The position numbers and the translations under genes were made by a program. Shown one piece after another: positions 27,070 to 37,242 of a stretch of DNA of 64,000 nucleotides (position 1 is its first letter; every line of letters starts with the position of its first letter). Source of the DNA: Prochlorococcus sp. AG-347-M18 (GTDB taxonomy: Bacteria; Cyanobacteriota; Cyanobacteriia; PCC-6307; Cyanobiaceae); assembly GCA_003281165.1 (NCBI GenBank), contig QCCT01000005.1:17125-81124 (forward strand), given 5' to 3'. Below the pieces are notes generated by a model. The model was not told where the DNA came from and made no database searches. It worked only from the letters and a program-made list of their open reading frames with translations.

Positions 27070-28420
27070 TTTTAAAATTATTTTTATTTTCAAAAACTTT
27101 CCAAATATTAACTAGTGAATCTTTAGTGCCAATGTTTCCAGGATGAGTAACAATGGGAAGTTTTTCGCCATTTTTTAGGTCGTAAGTCACCACTGAAATG
27201 CCAGTTAAAATCTGTCCTTCAAGATAAACATAATCTGCATTAAGTCCTTTACTAAGAATCCAATTTGTTGTTATTCCACCTTTTGAAATCAAATATCCTA
27301 TTTCATACTTCAAATCTGCAACTAATTCAGCAATAAAACAAGCAAGTAAATTGTAAAAATTAAATAGTTCAGAAGAATCTAAAGACATAAATTTTCTTGA
27401 AGTAAACAAAACAGGAGTTTTTCCTTTCTCGAAAGAAAATCTAATTTCTTTTAATAATTTATTTTTAAACAAATTCCTTAGCTTCTGATTATTATCTTTT
27501 GAAATAATTTTAAAGAATTCAAGAACATCTAATTCAACTGGATTACAATTACTTATCTCTAATAAATTATTCAATTGGATTGTTGAAAGTTCTACATAAG
27601 ATCCAACAATTATCAGTCCTGGAAGAAAACTCTTTTCTTTATTTCTTATTCTTAAATTAGAGAAAAATATTTCACTCTGAGAGACACTTTTTTTCTCAGA
27701 AATTGAACTTATAAAACTTGCTGCAGTTCGAAAAAGGAATTTTTTTTGTTTAATTAATTTTTTAATTACTAAAGAAAATTTTTTTAGTTGAGAATAATTT
27801 TCTACATCTACAACTACATGTTTATTATTCTTCAAGTTATTTAGTGTTTTAAAAACAATATTATTTTCTTCTTCATTTAAAATCTCGATATCTGACAATA
27901 AAAGATTTTGAATATCTTCAAAATTTATTTGCGATTTACTCTGCTGAAATAAAAGATTTTTGACATTACTTGTCTCATATCCAAAAATTTTATCTGTTGC
28001 AAAAATTGTTTGACTAATAGGAGTTTTATCAACAAAATGAGATCCATTAATTGTTAATCTTTTACCCTCAATGAAAGCTGGAATATGAAAAGTAGCATCA
28101 AATGGACCTAGGCAACTATTTAGAGTAATTGGCTCTAAAAAGTTATGTCCTCGAAGAGTAGAGTCTCCTCTACTTATAAAAATAATTTCTTCTTCACAAG
28201 CTTGAGAAGTAATTACAGTCTTAAGATTTTTGCAAATTTCCTCTATTGTTAATTTCGCATCATTTTCCGATAGTGACCTTGTATTAGCCAAAATAAAAAA
28301 TAAATTTGATTTAGATTCAAAACCTTTAGCTAAAGTTGCGCAGTCCCACTTAAGCATTAATAAGCAATCGTGAACAGTTTGAGAGCCTGTGGGATCATCA
28401 TCTATAACTACAAATTTCAT
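27053..28420 (-). CDS. Four-carbon acid sugar kinase (DUF1537/OtnK-like) family protein
   Basis: VVIDDDPTGSQTVHD; RGDSTLRGHNFLEP; SKGGITTNWIL. Confidence 0.8.
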   Translation of the reverse strand: MKFVVIDDDPTGSQTVHDCLLMLKWDCATLAKGFESKSNLFFILANTRSLSENDAKLTIEEICKNLKTVITSQACEEEIIFISRGDSTLRGHNFLEPITLNSCLGPFDATFHIPAFIEGKRLTINGSHFVDKTPISQTIFATDKIFGYETSNVKNLLFQQSKSQINFEDIQNLLLSDIEILNEEENNIVFKTLNNLKNNKHVVVDVENYSQLKKFSLVIKKLIKQKKFLFRTAASFISSISEKKSVSQSEIFFSNLRIRNKEKSFLPGLIIVGSYVELSTIQLNNLLEISNCNPVELDVLEFFKIISKDNNQKLRNLFKNKLLKEIRFSFEKGKTPVLFTSRKFMSLDSSELFNFYNLLACFIAELVADLKYEIGYLISKGGITTNWILSKGLNADYVYLEGQILTGISVVTYDLKNGEKLPIVTHPGNIGTKDSLVNIWKVFENKNNFKIRNLK

Positions 28421-28433
28421 AAGTATTGCAAAA

Positions 28434-29288
28434 TTACTTAAGAGATTTTATTTGTATTGAGGCATTTAACCTTTTACTATCATTTGAAGGAATCATAATA
28501 TTTCTAAATCCATCAACAAAAGAATTTCGGGGACTAGTCCAAGGTTCGAGACATATCATTCTTCGTGGAGGATCACTCCAAATAATGCCTAAATCAAATG
28601 GATATGGATGATTTAAAGTTACCGCTCTTTTAAAAATTTTATCTCGAAAAGAGCTTCTACCAGAAGTATACATAAGAAGATCAACTCCTGAATTAATTTT
28701 GTTTAATTCATCCAAAGTATTACTTATAGTATTTCTTTCTTGATCCTGACAATTAAGTGGATTATCAACAAACTCTAAATTTTTGAAATCTGAAATATTA
28801 AAATAAGGATGCAAACCAAAATTAACAGGCATAGCAAAGTCTGTTTTGTTGTGGATTGTAATTTGAAATTCTAAAGAGTTGATTTTTAAGTTAACTTCTA
28901 TTTTTAGCTCGAAATCGAAAGGATAATATTTTTTGGTTTTTTTAGATGCATTTAGGAATAAGCATAAAAATTTTTCATTTTCATTGAAGGAGTATTGCCA
29001 TTGCGAATCCCTAGCGAAACCATGTTGTGGTAATTGCAAATAACCATCTCCAAATACTGAACTAGAGGTATTGAGATTTCCACAAATTGGAAACAAGATT
29101 GGAATGCCTCCCCTAATACTTTTTGTTTTGTCCATAAATCTTGTTTCATCAAAATAAAGTATTTCATTACCATCCGAAACCCAATTTGTAATAACGCCTC
29201 CTCTTTTAGGGCAAAATTTAATGTAATTATTTTTATCTAATTGAAAGACAAAAATTCCTTGGTCCTTATTATATAATTCAAGTTTCAC
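28434..29288 (-). CDS. Aldose 1-epimerase / glucose-6-phosphate 1-epimerase-like protein
   Basis: KSIRGGIPILFPICGNL; LPQHGFARDSQW; NFGLHPYF. Confidence 0.82.
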   Translation of the reverse strand: MKLELYNKDQGIFVFQLDKNNYIKFCPKRGGVITNWVSDGNEILYFDETRFMDKTKSIRGGIPILFPICGNLNTSSSVFGDGYLQLPQHGFARDSQWQYSFNENEKFLCLFLNASKKTKKYYPFDFELKIEVNLKINSLEFQITIHNKTDFAMPVNFGLHPYFNISDFKNLEFVDNPLNCQDQERNTISNTLDELNKINSGVDLLMYTSGRSSFRDKIFKRAVTLNHPYPFDLGIIWSDPPRRMICLEPWTSPRNSFVDGFRNIMIPSNDSKRLNASIQIKSLK

Positions 29289-29297
29289 TATTATTAC

Positions 29298-30197
29298 TTA
29301 AAGAGAATCAACCCAATCCAAAATATGCTGATTAACTAATTCAGGCATCTCATCATGAGGACAATGTCCTGCATCAAGAATAATTTCTTTTGTATTCTTT
29401 GGTGTAAATTTTTTATATAGATTTCTTTTTTTTGGAGTGTTCATCCATGGATCTTTCCCTCCCCAGAGAAGTAATAATGGTGCATTTAGTCTTTCGAATA
29501 GCTTATCCAACGGCAATCCCTGAGGACCTGATGGGTTAAATACACTTCTAAAAACATTAAAAGCTCCGAAATCTAGAGAAGGCTTCCTTATTGACTCAAC
29601 TAAAAAATCATCAACATTTTTTTTATCTACATAAACTTGATTCAAAGTTTTTTTAATATTTTTTGGATTTCTCATATTCTCAAAAATCAAACGTTGAAGA
29701 ACAATATTTTTCAAAAATATGCCAGCAACTGTTTCAATTGAAGTTTGAAACATATTCTTTTTGATAGTTTTTTCTTCACTAAAATATCCAGCAGCATTAA
29801 GTAAGATCACTCCGGCGTTTAGCTCATTTAATTCTGCACCAGCTGCTAATGCGGCGTAACCACCTAATGAATTTCCAACAACAATTGTAGGTTTTTTTAT
29901 TTTCTCTTTTACATAAGCGACAACCTGATCTTTCCATAAAGATCCTGAGTATTCGACGTCTTGAGGCTTAGGACTTTTTCCAAAACCTAGTAAATCCATA
30001 GCATGAACTTCGTATTTTGTACTCAAAACAGGGATATTAAATCTCCAATGATCCGTAGAAGCACCGAAACCATGAATTAATAAAATTGCACATTCTTTTA
30101 ATGTTTGCTCGGGCTTAGCGGAAACTGTATGAATTGGGTAATTTAAAAAATTCCAGTTATAATTTACATCACTATTTATCAGAGCTGACTTTTCCAT
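29298..30197 (-). CDS. Alpha/beta hydrolase
   Basis: LLIHGFGASTDHWRFNIP; VVGNSLGGYAALA; DAGHCPHDEMPE. Confidence 0.88.
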   Translation of the reverse strand: MEKSALINSDVNYNWNFLNYPIHTVSAKPEQTLKECAILLIHGFGASTDHWRFNIPVLSTKYEVHAMDLLGFGKSPKPQDVEYSGSLWKDQVVAYVKEKIKKPTIVVGNSLGGYAALAAGAELNELNAGVILLNAAGYFSEEKTIKKNMFQTSIETVAGIFLKNIVLQRLIFENMRNPKNIKKTLNQVYVDKKNVDDFLVESIRKPSLDFGAFNVFRSVFNPSGPQGLPLDKLFERLNAPLLLLWGGKDPWMNTPKKRNLYKKFTPKNTKEIILDAGHCPHDEMPELVNQHILDWVDSL

Positions 30198-30240
30198 TCA
30201 TTGAAAATTTTATCTTAATTGATTCTAATAAACTTATTCC

Positions 30241-31608
30241 CTAAAGAAGACCCACAGGATCAGCTGCAACATCATCTGAAATTTTATTTCCATCATTTGG
30301 GGGCTTATCTTTTAGAACAATTCTTAAGAGTACAGGTGCAAGAAATGTAGTTCCGATAACCATTAATAAAATAGCTGCTTCAAGAGAAGGAGTTAATAAC
30401 TTAGCGCTTGTTCCTAGCCCAAGAAAAATTAAACCAACCTCTCCTCTAGGCATCATACCCAAACCAACAACTAATCTATTTGTAGGTTTATCACTTGAAA
30501 ATACCCATCCGGCTGCAATTTTCCCAATAATCGCAACAACTAATAAAAATCCTGCAACTACAAGAGCTGATCTGCTTGTTGGATCAAGTGGATTAATAAC
30601 AGATAAATCCATTCCAGCTCCAACTAATACAAAGAAAATAGTTGCGAATAAAGAAACCAAAGGTAAAACAGATTGTTGTATTGCATGATTATTTTTAGAA
30701 CTACTAAGAATCAATCCAGCTGCAAAAGCCCCTAAAGCTGCTTCCAATCCAATTGCTGTTGCCACGAAACAACACAATACAAGTATCACAAAAGAAGCCA
30801 CCACCACGGCTCCAGGAGCCTTTAATCTATCTAATAACCAATCAAAACCTGGAGCAGCTGTTCTACTCAATGCAATAGCAGCAATAACAAACACTACAGC
30901 TGCTGCAACTAATTTAATAATAGGAGCAATTTCTAAAGTACCACCGGCAGCAAGGGCGACTACAACTGCCAGAATAACAATTCCCAAAATATCGTCTAAC
31001 ACTGCTGCACCAATAACAATCTGTCCTTCTCTAGTTTTCAAATATCCCAATTCTCCGAAAACACTTGCAGTAATTCCTATACTTGTGGCTGTCATAGATG
31101 CTCCCGCAAAAACTGCTGGAATTAGATCTACTTGGAAAATAAACATTAATCCAAGAGTTCCAAACGCAAACGGTAAAATTACGCCAGCCATAGCAACAGT
31201 AAAAGCCTGAGCACCGACAGCAACCAATTCCTCTAACTCACTTTCTAAGCCTGTTAAAAATAAAAGTGCATATAAACCAAGTGTTGCTACTGCCTGAAGC
31301 GATGGAAAACTTTCGAAATAAACATCAGGGACAGCTTCTGGGGGAATTGAAGCTAGTGAACTAATAACATTTACAAGTCCCTCATTTAGTTCCGTTCCAG
31401 CTGAAGGCGGTATCAATAAATGGAATCCAGATGCCCCTATTACAACCCCTGCGAGAAGCTCGCCTACTATGGTTGGCAAACTAAGTCTTACTAATACTTC
31501 TGCTAATGCTCTTGCAGCTAAAAATATCAATAGAAACCTTATAACTCCTATTAACGTTTCAGCAACTTCTAAATCATGTGCACTTAATTCAGCAAGTAAA
31601 GAGTACAT
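30241..31608 (-). CDS. Na+/H+ (cation:proton) antiporter, CPA2-like
   Basis: 455 aa, many TMs; LPTIVGELLAGVVIG, AAVLDDILGIVILA, GMMPRGEVGLIFLGLG. Confidence 0.9.
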   Translation of the reverse strand: MYSLLAELSAHDLEVAETLIGVIRFLLIFLAARALAEVLVRLSLPTIVGELLAGVVIGASGFHLLIPPSAGTELNEGLVNVISSLASIPPEAVPDVYFESFPSLQAVATLGLYALLFLTGLESELEELVAVGAQAFTVAMAGVILPFAFGTLGLMFIFQVDLIPAVFAGASMTATSIGITASVFGELGYLKTREGQIVIGAAVLDDILGIVILAVVVALAAGGTLEIAPIIKLVAAAVVFVIAAIALSRTAAPGFDWLLDRLKAPGAVVVASFVILVLCCFVATAIGLEAALGAFAAGLILSSSKNNHAIQQSVLPLVSLFATIFFVLVGAGMDLSVINPLDPTSRSALVVAGFLLVVAIIGKIAAGWVFSSDKPTNRLVVGLGMMPRGEVGLIFLGLGTSAKLLTPSLEAAILLMVIGTTFLAPVLLRIVLKDKPPNDGNKISDDVAADPVGLL

Positions 31609-31759
31609 TTAAGTGTAAAAAAATAAACTACCTAATTGGAAGATAGTTTATTGAGGGCCCACTTTAAGAAATATGTAAGAAAAAAGCAAAAATACTCAAC
31701 AAGTGTGGATCTGAAGTTACAACAAAGAAATTTTCTAAAAAATAGCTATTGTCTGTTAT

Positions 31760-34306
31760 ATGTCCAATCCAATGAATTCCAACGAACCCTTCGATCTACG
31801 TTTGCCTACCCCTGGCTGCTACTTAGATCCTGAGAAAGCTGGCATGGATTCTGATGCTGTTTTCCAAGGAATGACGGCCCATCTCTTTTATACTCTTGGA
31901 AAGTTAGCTACTTCTGCAAGTCCTCATGACTTGTATATGGCTTTAAGTTACGCAGTCAAAGATAGGCTAATGACAAGATATTTAGCCAGTCAGGAAGTTA
32001 TAAGGAAGAAACCACAAAAAACTGTAGCCTACTTATCAGCAGAATTTTTAATAGGTCCTCAATTAAGTAATAATCTTCTCAATCTCGGAATAACTCAAGA
32101 GGCAGAAGATGCCTTAAAGAGATTTGGGATTGAATCATTGTCAACAATTCTTGAGGTTGAAGAAGAGCCTGGATTAGGTAATGGTGGGCTTGGAAGACTA
32201 GCAGCTTGTTATATGGAATCATTAGCTTCTCTACAAGTTCCAGCCGTTGGTTATGGTATTCGATATGAATTTGGTATATTCAATCAGTTAATTAGAGATG
32301 GTTGGCAAGTTGAAGTAACAGATAAATGGTTAAAAGGTGGATGGCCATGGGAACTTCCCCAACCCGACGAATCATGTTTCGTTGGTTTTGGAGGCAGAAC
32401 TGAAAGTTATAGAGATGATAAAGGTAACTACAGATCAAGATGGATCCCTTCAGAACATGCAATTGGAGTTCCTCATGATGTTCCAGTTTTAGGATACAGA
32501 GTCAATACATGCGACAGATTAAGATTATGGAGAGCTGATGCAACAGAAAGTTTTGACTTTTATGCGTTTAATATCGGCGATTATTATGGTGCAGTTGAAG
32601 AAAAAGTTGCTTCTGAAACTCTTTCAAAAGTTTTATATCCAAATGATGGGACTGACGAAGGCAGAAGATTAAGACTGAAACAACAACACTTTTTTGTAAG
32701 TTGTTCTCTTCAGGATATGTTAAGAAGCCTTGAAAAAAGATCAATACCAATAACGGAATTCCCTAAGCATTGGACAGTCCAATTGAATGATACCCATCCT
32801 GCTATTGCAGTTGCAGAATTAATGAGACTTCTTATTGACCAATATCAAATAGGTTGGGATAAAGCTTGGAATATAACCACCTCCTCAGTTGCTTATACCA
32901 ATCACACATTACTTCCAGAAGCTTTAGAGAAATGGGATTTAGGTTTATTTAATGATCTTCTTCCTCGTCATTTAGAAATTATTTATGAAATTAATTGGAG
33001 ATTTCTACAACAATTAAGACTACGTTATCCTGGTGATGACAAAATCCTTCAAAAACTCTCAATAATTGATGAAGAAGGCTCCAAATCAGTTCGGATGGCT
33101 CACTTGGCTACAATTGGTGCTCATCATATAAATGGTGTGGCAGCTCTTCACTCAGATCTAATAAAAAGACAACTTCTTCCTGAATTCGCAGAACTATGGC
33201 CTGAAAAATTTACAAATGTAACTAATGGGGTTACTCCAAGAAGATGGGTTGCTCTATCTAACCCATCATTATCTAACCTTCTAGAAGAAGAAGTTGGTCC
33301 CAATTGGATAACAAATATGGATCTTCTTCAGAAGTTAGAAGAAAAAAAAGATGACAACAACTTTTTACAAAAATTCGAAGAAAGTAAATTAAATGGCAAA
33401 AGAAAATTAGCTAGTTTTATCCACTCAAAAACTGGCATACTTGTAGATCCCTCAAGTTTATTTGATGTTCAAGTAAAAAGAATTCATCAATATAAAAGGC
33501 AACATTTAAACGCCCTACAAATCATTGCTCAGTATTTAAGAATCAAAAATGGTACAAACAAGTATGAAGTTCCAAGAACAATAATATTTGGAGGTAAGGC
33601 TGCACCAGGATACTTTATGGCAAAGTTAATGATTCGATTCATTAATGGTATTGCTGATGTAGTTAATTCTGATCCAGATATGGATGGTTTATTAAGGGTT
33701 GTTTTTCTACCAGACTATAACGTTAAACTTGGTGAAATAGTTTATCCAGCGACGGATCTTTCAGAACAAATTTCAACTGCTGGAAAAGAAGCATCTGGAA
33801 CTGGAAATATGAAGTTTGCCATGAATGGAGCGTTAACTATTGGAACCTTAGATGGAGCCAATGTGGAATTAAGAGATCTTGTAAAAAAAGAGAATTTCTT
33901 TCTTTTTGGTAAAACTGAAAGCGAAATTATGGATTTAAAAAATAATAATTACTCCCCCAAAACTTTTATTGAGCAATGCCCAGAACTTAAAGAGGTAATA
34001 CGACTAATTGAAATTGGGCACTTTAGCAATGGTGATAAAGAATTATTTAAACCTTTATTAAATAGCTTGACTGGACATGATCCATTTTTTGTTATGGCTG
34101 ACTTTGAAGACTACTTAAATAAACAAGATGTAGTAAGTAAATACTGGAATAATAAAAAATCTTGGAATAAAATGGCACTACTAAATACTGCTAGATCAGG
34201 ATATTTTTCTTCAGATAGATCTATTAGAGAATACTGTAAATCTATTTGGAAAGTTTCACCAATGCCAGTTGAAATTACTTGCGATGTCGAAGAATTAACT
34301 AATTAA
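31760..34306 (+). CDS. glgP: Glycogen phosphorylase
   Basis: GLGNGGLGRLAACYMES; QVKRIHQYKRQHLNAL; EASGTGNMKFAMNGALTIGTLDGANVE. Confidence 0.97.
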   Translation: MSNPMNSNEPFDLRLPTPGCYLDPEKAGMDSDAVFQGMTAHLFYTLGKLATSASPHDLYMALSYAVKDRLMTRYLASQEVIRKKPQKTVAYLSAEFLIGPQLSNNLLNLGITQEAEDALKRFGIESLSTILEVEEEPGLGNGGLGRLAACYMESLASLQVPAVGYGIRYEFGIFNQLIRDGWQVEVTDKWLKGGWPWELPQPDESCFVGFGGRTESYRDDKGNYRSRWIPSEHAIGVPHDVPVLGYRVNTCDRLRLWRADATESFDFYAFNIGDYYGAVEEKVASETLSKVLYPNDGTDEGRRLRLKQQHFFVSCSLQDMLRSLEKRSIPITEFPKHWTVQLNDTHPAIAVAELMRLLIDQYQIGWDKAWNITTSSVAYTNHTLLPEALEKWDLGLFNDLLPRHLEIIYEINWRFLQQLRLRYPGDDKILQKLSIIDEEGSKSVRMAHLATIGAHHINGVAALHSDLIKRQLLPEFAELWPEKFTNVTNGVTPRRWVALSNPSLSNLLEEEVGPNWITNMDLLQKLEEKKDDNNFLQKFEESKLNGKRKLASFIHSKTGILVDPSSLFDVQVKRIHQYKRQHLNALQIIAQYLRIKNGTNKYEVPRTIIFGGKAAPGYFMAKLMIRFINGIADVVNSDPDMDGLLRVVFLPDYNVKLGEIVYPATDLSEQISTAGKEASGTGNMKFAMNGALTIGTLDGANVELRDLVKKENFFLFGKTESEIMDLKNNNYSPKTFIEQCPELKEVIRLIEIGHFSNGDKELFKPLLNSLTGHDPFFVMADFEDYLNKQDVVSKYWNNKKSWNKMALLNTARSGYFSSDRSIREYCKSIWKVSPMPVEITCDVEELTN

Positions 34307-34751
34307 TATTTTTCTTATCTGTTGAATCTGGAGTTTGATGAAATAATCTATTTAAAATTAATCTATCCATATTTAATGGGTCGGGAGCTAATTCATTAGC
34401 AATTTCTTTAAATTTTGATTCAATATTGTTTGAAATTTTTGTTTCAAAGATTCTTTCCATTAATGCTTCAATTGAATATAAATAGGCATTAACATTTTCA
34501 AGCTCATCTAAAGCTTCAGTAATTTCTGTATCAGAAATATGTTTTTCTTTACTATTATCTTCATTTGATTCTCTTTCAGATAATTCTTTCTGAAGCTCAT
34601 AAGTAACCTTAGTACAAAGAGTTCTAAAAGATTGAATAGATGCCCAGTTTAATTCTTGTTGATGCTTAAAAGTAGGAAATTCTCTAATAAGACGATCATG
34701 CTCTTTATAAAATCTCTGACAATCAGAGCATTGACAAGGTTCTTCAGCCAA
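34299..34751 (-). CDS. Conserved hypothetical protein
   Basis: 150 aa ORF with N-terminal CQCSDC. Confidence 0.6.
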   Translation of the reverse strand: MAEEPCQCSDCQRFYKEHDRLIREFPTFKHQQELNWASIQSFRTLCTKVTYELQKELSERESNEDNSKEKHISDTEITEALDELENVNAYLYSIEALMERIFETKISNNIESKFKEIANELAPDPLNMDRLILNRLFHQTPDSTDKKNIN

Positions 34752-34782
34752 AAGAAAATTTAATTCTTTTTATATCATCTCA

Positions 34783-35115
34783 CTATTTGGGCAAAATTGT
34801 AGGACCATCCAATAATTCGTCATTTTCATCAAGTGAATCTGGACTATCTGGTAAAGGTATCTCAATACTAGTAACCAAATTAATGACATCTCTTAGTCTC
34901 ATAGAATCAGCAAACCATCCCATTGCTTGCTCGGCATCTCCTCTTTTTTCAGCATCATTTGCTTGATCTTCGTGAGCTTCCGCCAATAAAGCAAGCCAGC
35001 AAAGGCATCTTGCTTGAACTATTGAAAGATCTAAATCATTAGGTTGAGATTTAGAAATGCGATCATGCTCTTGTTGAATTAAGAGTTTTAAACGCATATC
35101 ATGTAACTTAGCCAT
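34783..35115 (-). CDS. Conserved hypothetical protein
   Basis: 110 aa ORF. Confidence 0.6.
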   Translation of the reverse strand: MAKLHDMRLKLLIQQEHDRISKSQPNDLDLSIVQARCLCWLALLAEAHEDQANDAEKRGDAEQAMGWFADSMRLRDVINLVTSIEIPLPDSPDSLDENDELLDGPTILPK

Positions 35116-35194
35116 AAAAGATTTATTACTAACTATACGCTAGCTAGAGAGTAGCAAGTTTGCACACATACTACATATAGTTTTTTATTTTTAC

Positions 35195-35267
<73 letters not shown>

Positions 35268-35305
35268 AATAGGTGATTTTTAGAGTATTAAGTACTATGC
35301 TAAAT

Positions 35306-35683
35306 GAAAGCAGGAGAGGCAATCGCAAGAAAGTTTTATTTTGTTTCCAAAATAAAACTTTCTTGAGGAAAGTCCGGGCTCCCACATGGTCAGGCTTGCT
35401 GGGTAATTCCCAGTGCGGGTAACCGTGAGGATAGTGCCACAGAAACATACCGCCTAATACTTTATTGTATGGCAAGGGTGCAATGGTGCGGTAAGAGCGC
35501 ACCAGCAACATTGAGAAGTGTTGGCTAGGTAAACCCCGGCTGGGAGCAAGGCTAGGTAGATTTACGACCATTGCATAATCTACTTTTAAGCGCCGCTTGA
35601 GACTGTGAAGTAATTCCAGTCCTAGATAGATGATTGCCCATCTTAATTAAGATGAACAGAACCCGGCTTATGACCTGCTTTCT
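35306..35683 (+). ncRNA. rnpB: RNase P RNA
   Basis: GAGGAAAGTCCGGGCTCCC...GGTAAACCCC...AGATAGATGATTGCC...ACAGAACCCGGCTTATGACCTGCTTTC conserved blocks. Confidence 0.96.
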
Positions 35684-35707
35684 AATTGTTGTGTTTATTC
35701 AAATCAG

Positions 35708-36457
35708 ATGACAAATATAATTAACTCAAAGAGAATTAATCAAATAACTACTTTTTTAAAGTCTTTAAATATTAAATCAAAAAGATTCTCTGAAATAATT
35801 AGCTCACAAAACATTTCAGTCATTCAAGATTTTCATCAATCATTAATCCATTCCTCAGAGGACAAAATAATTAATTACGAAAAACTAGAATTTTTCGGAG
35901 ATGCAGTACTCAGATTAGCTGCTTCAAATTTTATTGAAAAAAAATATCCTCAAATGAGTGTGGGAGAACGATCAGAGCTAAGAGCACAAATTGTAAGTGA
36001 TGAATGGTTAACTAAATTAGGGGAAAAAATTGAAATAGATAAATTAATAATTAAAGGGCCAAAAGCTCTTGCGGATGAAAATTCAAAAAATACTATTATT
36101 GGCGAAGCCACAGAAGCTTTAATAGGTGCCGTTTACAAGTGCTTTAATTCAATTAAGGAAGTAAATATTTGGTTAGATGATATTTGGGAAGAAGATTCAG
36201 AAATATTTTTAAAAGCTCCATATAAATTCAAGTCCAAGACAGTACTCCAAGAGTGGTGTCAAAGTAAAGGTTTTGATTTACCAGTCTATAAAATAATTGA
36301 AGTCTCAAAAAAAAATGGGGACCCTAAAAGATTTTCTTGCAATATATTTATCGAAGGATTAAAAGAATCATCTGCATTTGGTAAATCCCACAAACAAGCA
36401 GAAACAAATGCCGCTAGAGTTTTAATAGAAAAATTTATAACTTTAGGTAAAATCTAA
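35708..36457 (+). CDS. rnc: Ribonuclease III
   Basis: YEKLEFFGDAVLRLAAS signature; C-terminal dsRBD KTVLQEWCQSKG. Confidence 0.95.
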   Translation: MTNIINSKRINQITTFLKSLNIKSKRFSEIISSQNISVIQDFHQSLIHSSEDKIINYEKLEFFGDAVLRLAASNFIEKKYPQMSVGERSELRAQIVSDEWLTKLGEKIEIDKLIIKGPKALADENSKNTIIGEATEALIGAVYKCFNSIKEVNIWLDDIWEEDSEIFLKAPYKFKSKTVLQEWCQSKGFDLPVYKIIEVSKKNGDPKRFSCNIFIEGLKESSAFGKSHKQAETNAARVLIEKFITLGKI

Positions 36458-36460
36458 TTT

Positions 36461-36646
36461 TTATACTAATTCTAAATTCGTTAGCTGAAAAGTTATGAGT
36501 TTGTCCCAGTTACCACCTTCAAAAAGAACAGCTGCTCTTTTTTTTGTAACTCTCTGTACAAATCCTTTATATCCTCTATATATAGAGTCAGCATCTTTTA
36601 CAATAACAAAAGATCCAGGGAGTATGGGTTTAGTAGATAATTCCAT
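36461..36646 (-). CDS. ndhS: NAD(P)H dehydrogenase subunit S-like (NdhS)
   Basis: [46 protein letters not shown]. Confidence 0.8.
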   Translation of the reverse strand: MELSTKPILPGSFVIVKDADSIYRGYKGFVQRVTKKRAAVLFEGGNWDKLITFQLTNLELV

Positions 36647-36670
36647 AAATTACTCTTTCTAATACAATAT

Positions 36671-37210
36671 ATGATAAATAAAAATGAATGGTTGATTGTT
36701 GGATTGATAACATCATGTCATGGAATTAATGGACAGGTAAAGGTCAAATCTCTAAGTGATTTTGAAGAAAGATTTTTACAACCTGGAATGAGATGGTTAC
36801 AAAAAGAAAATGAACCGCCTTCATTAATAGAACTTATATCTGGTTACAAACAACCTGGTAAAGAAACCTTTATAGTTAAGCTGAAAGGAGTAAATTCGAG
36901 AAATCAGGCAGAGCAACTTAAGAAATCTAAAATTCTTGTAAAAACAGATAAACTGCCTAAATTAAAAAAAGAAGAATTCCACTTATTGGAACTTATAAAT
37001 CTAGATGTCAAGACTCTAGAAAATAATGAATTAAAAATAATTGGGAAGGTTATCAATTTAGAAAACGAAAAAAATAATTTACTCGTAATTGAACTATTGA
37101 AGAATCAAAAAGAAGTCCTAATACCATTTGTTAAAGAAATAGTTCCATTAATAGATATTAAAAATAATTTTCTGATCATCAATCCCCCAAATGGACTTTT
37201 AGAGCTATAA
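36671..37210 (+). CDS. rimM: Ribosome maturation factor RimM
   Basis: [28 protein letters not shown]. Confidence 0.92.
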   Translation: MINKNEWLIVGLITSCHGINGQVKVKSLSDFEERFLQPGMRWLQKENEPPSLIELISGYKQPGKETFIVKLKGVNSRNQAEQLKKSKILVKTDKLPKLKKEEFHLLELINLDVKTLENNELKIIGKVINLENEKNNLLVIELLKNQKEVLIPFVKEIVPLIDIKNNFLIINPPNGLLEL

Positions 37211-37242
37211 ATTTAGAAATTTAAAAATTTTTGAGAAACAAA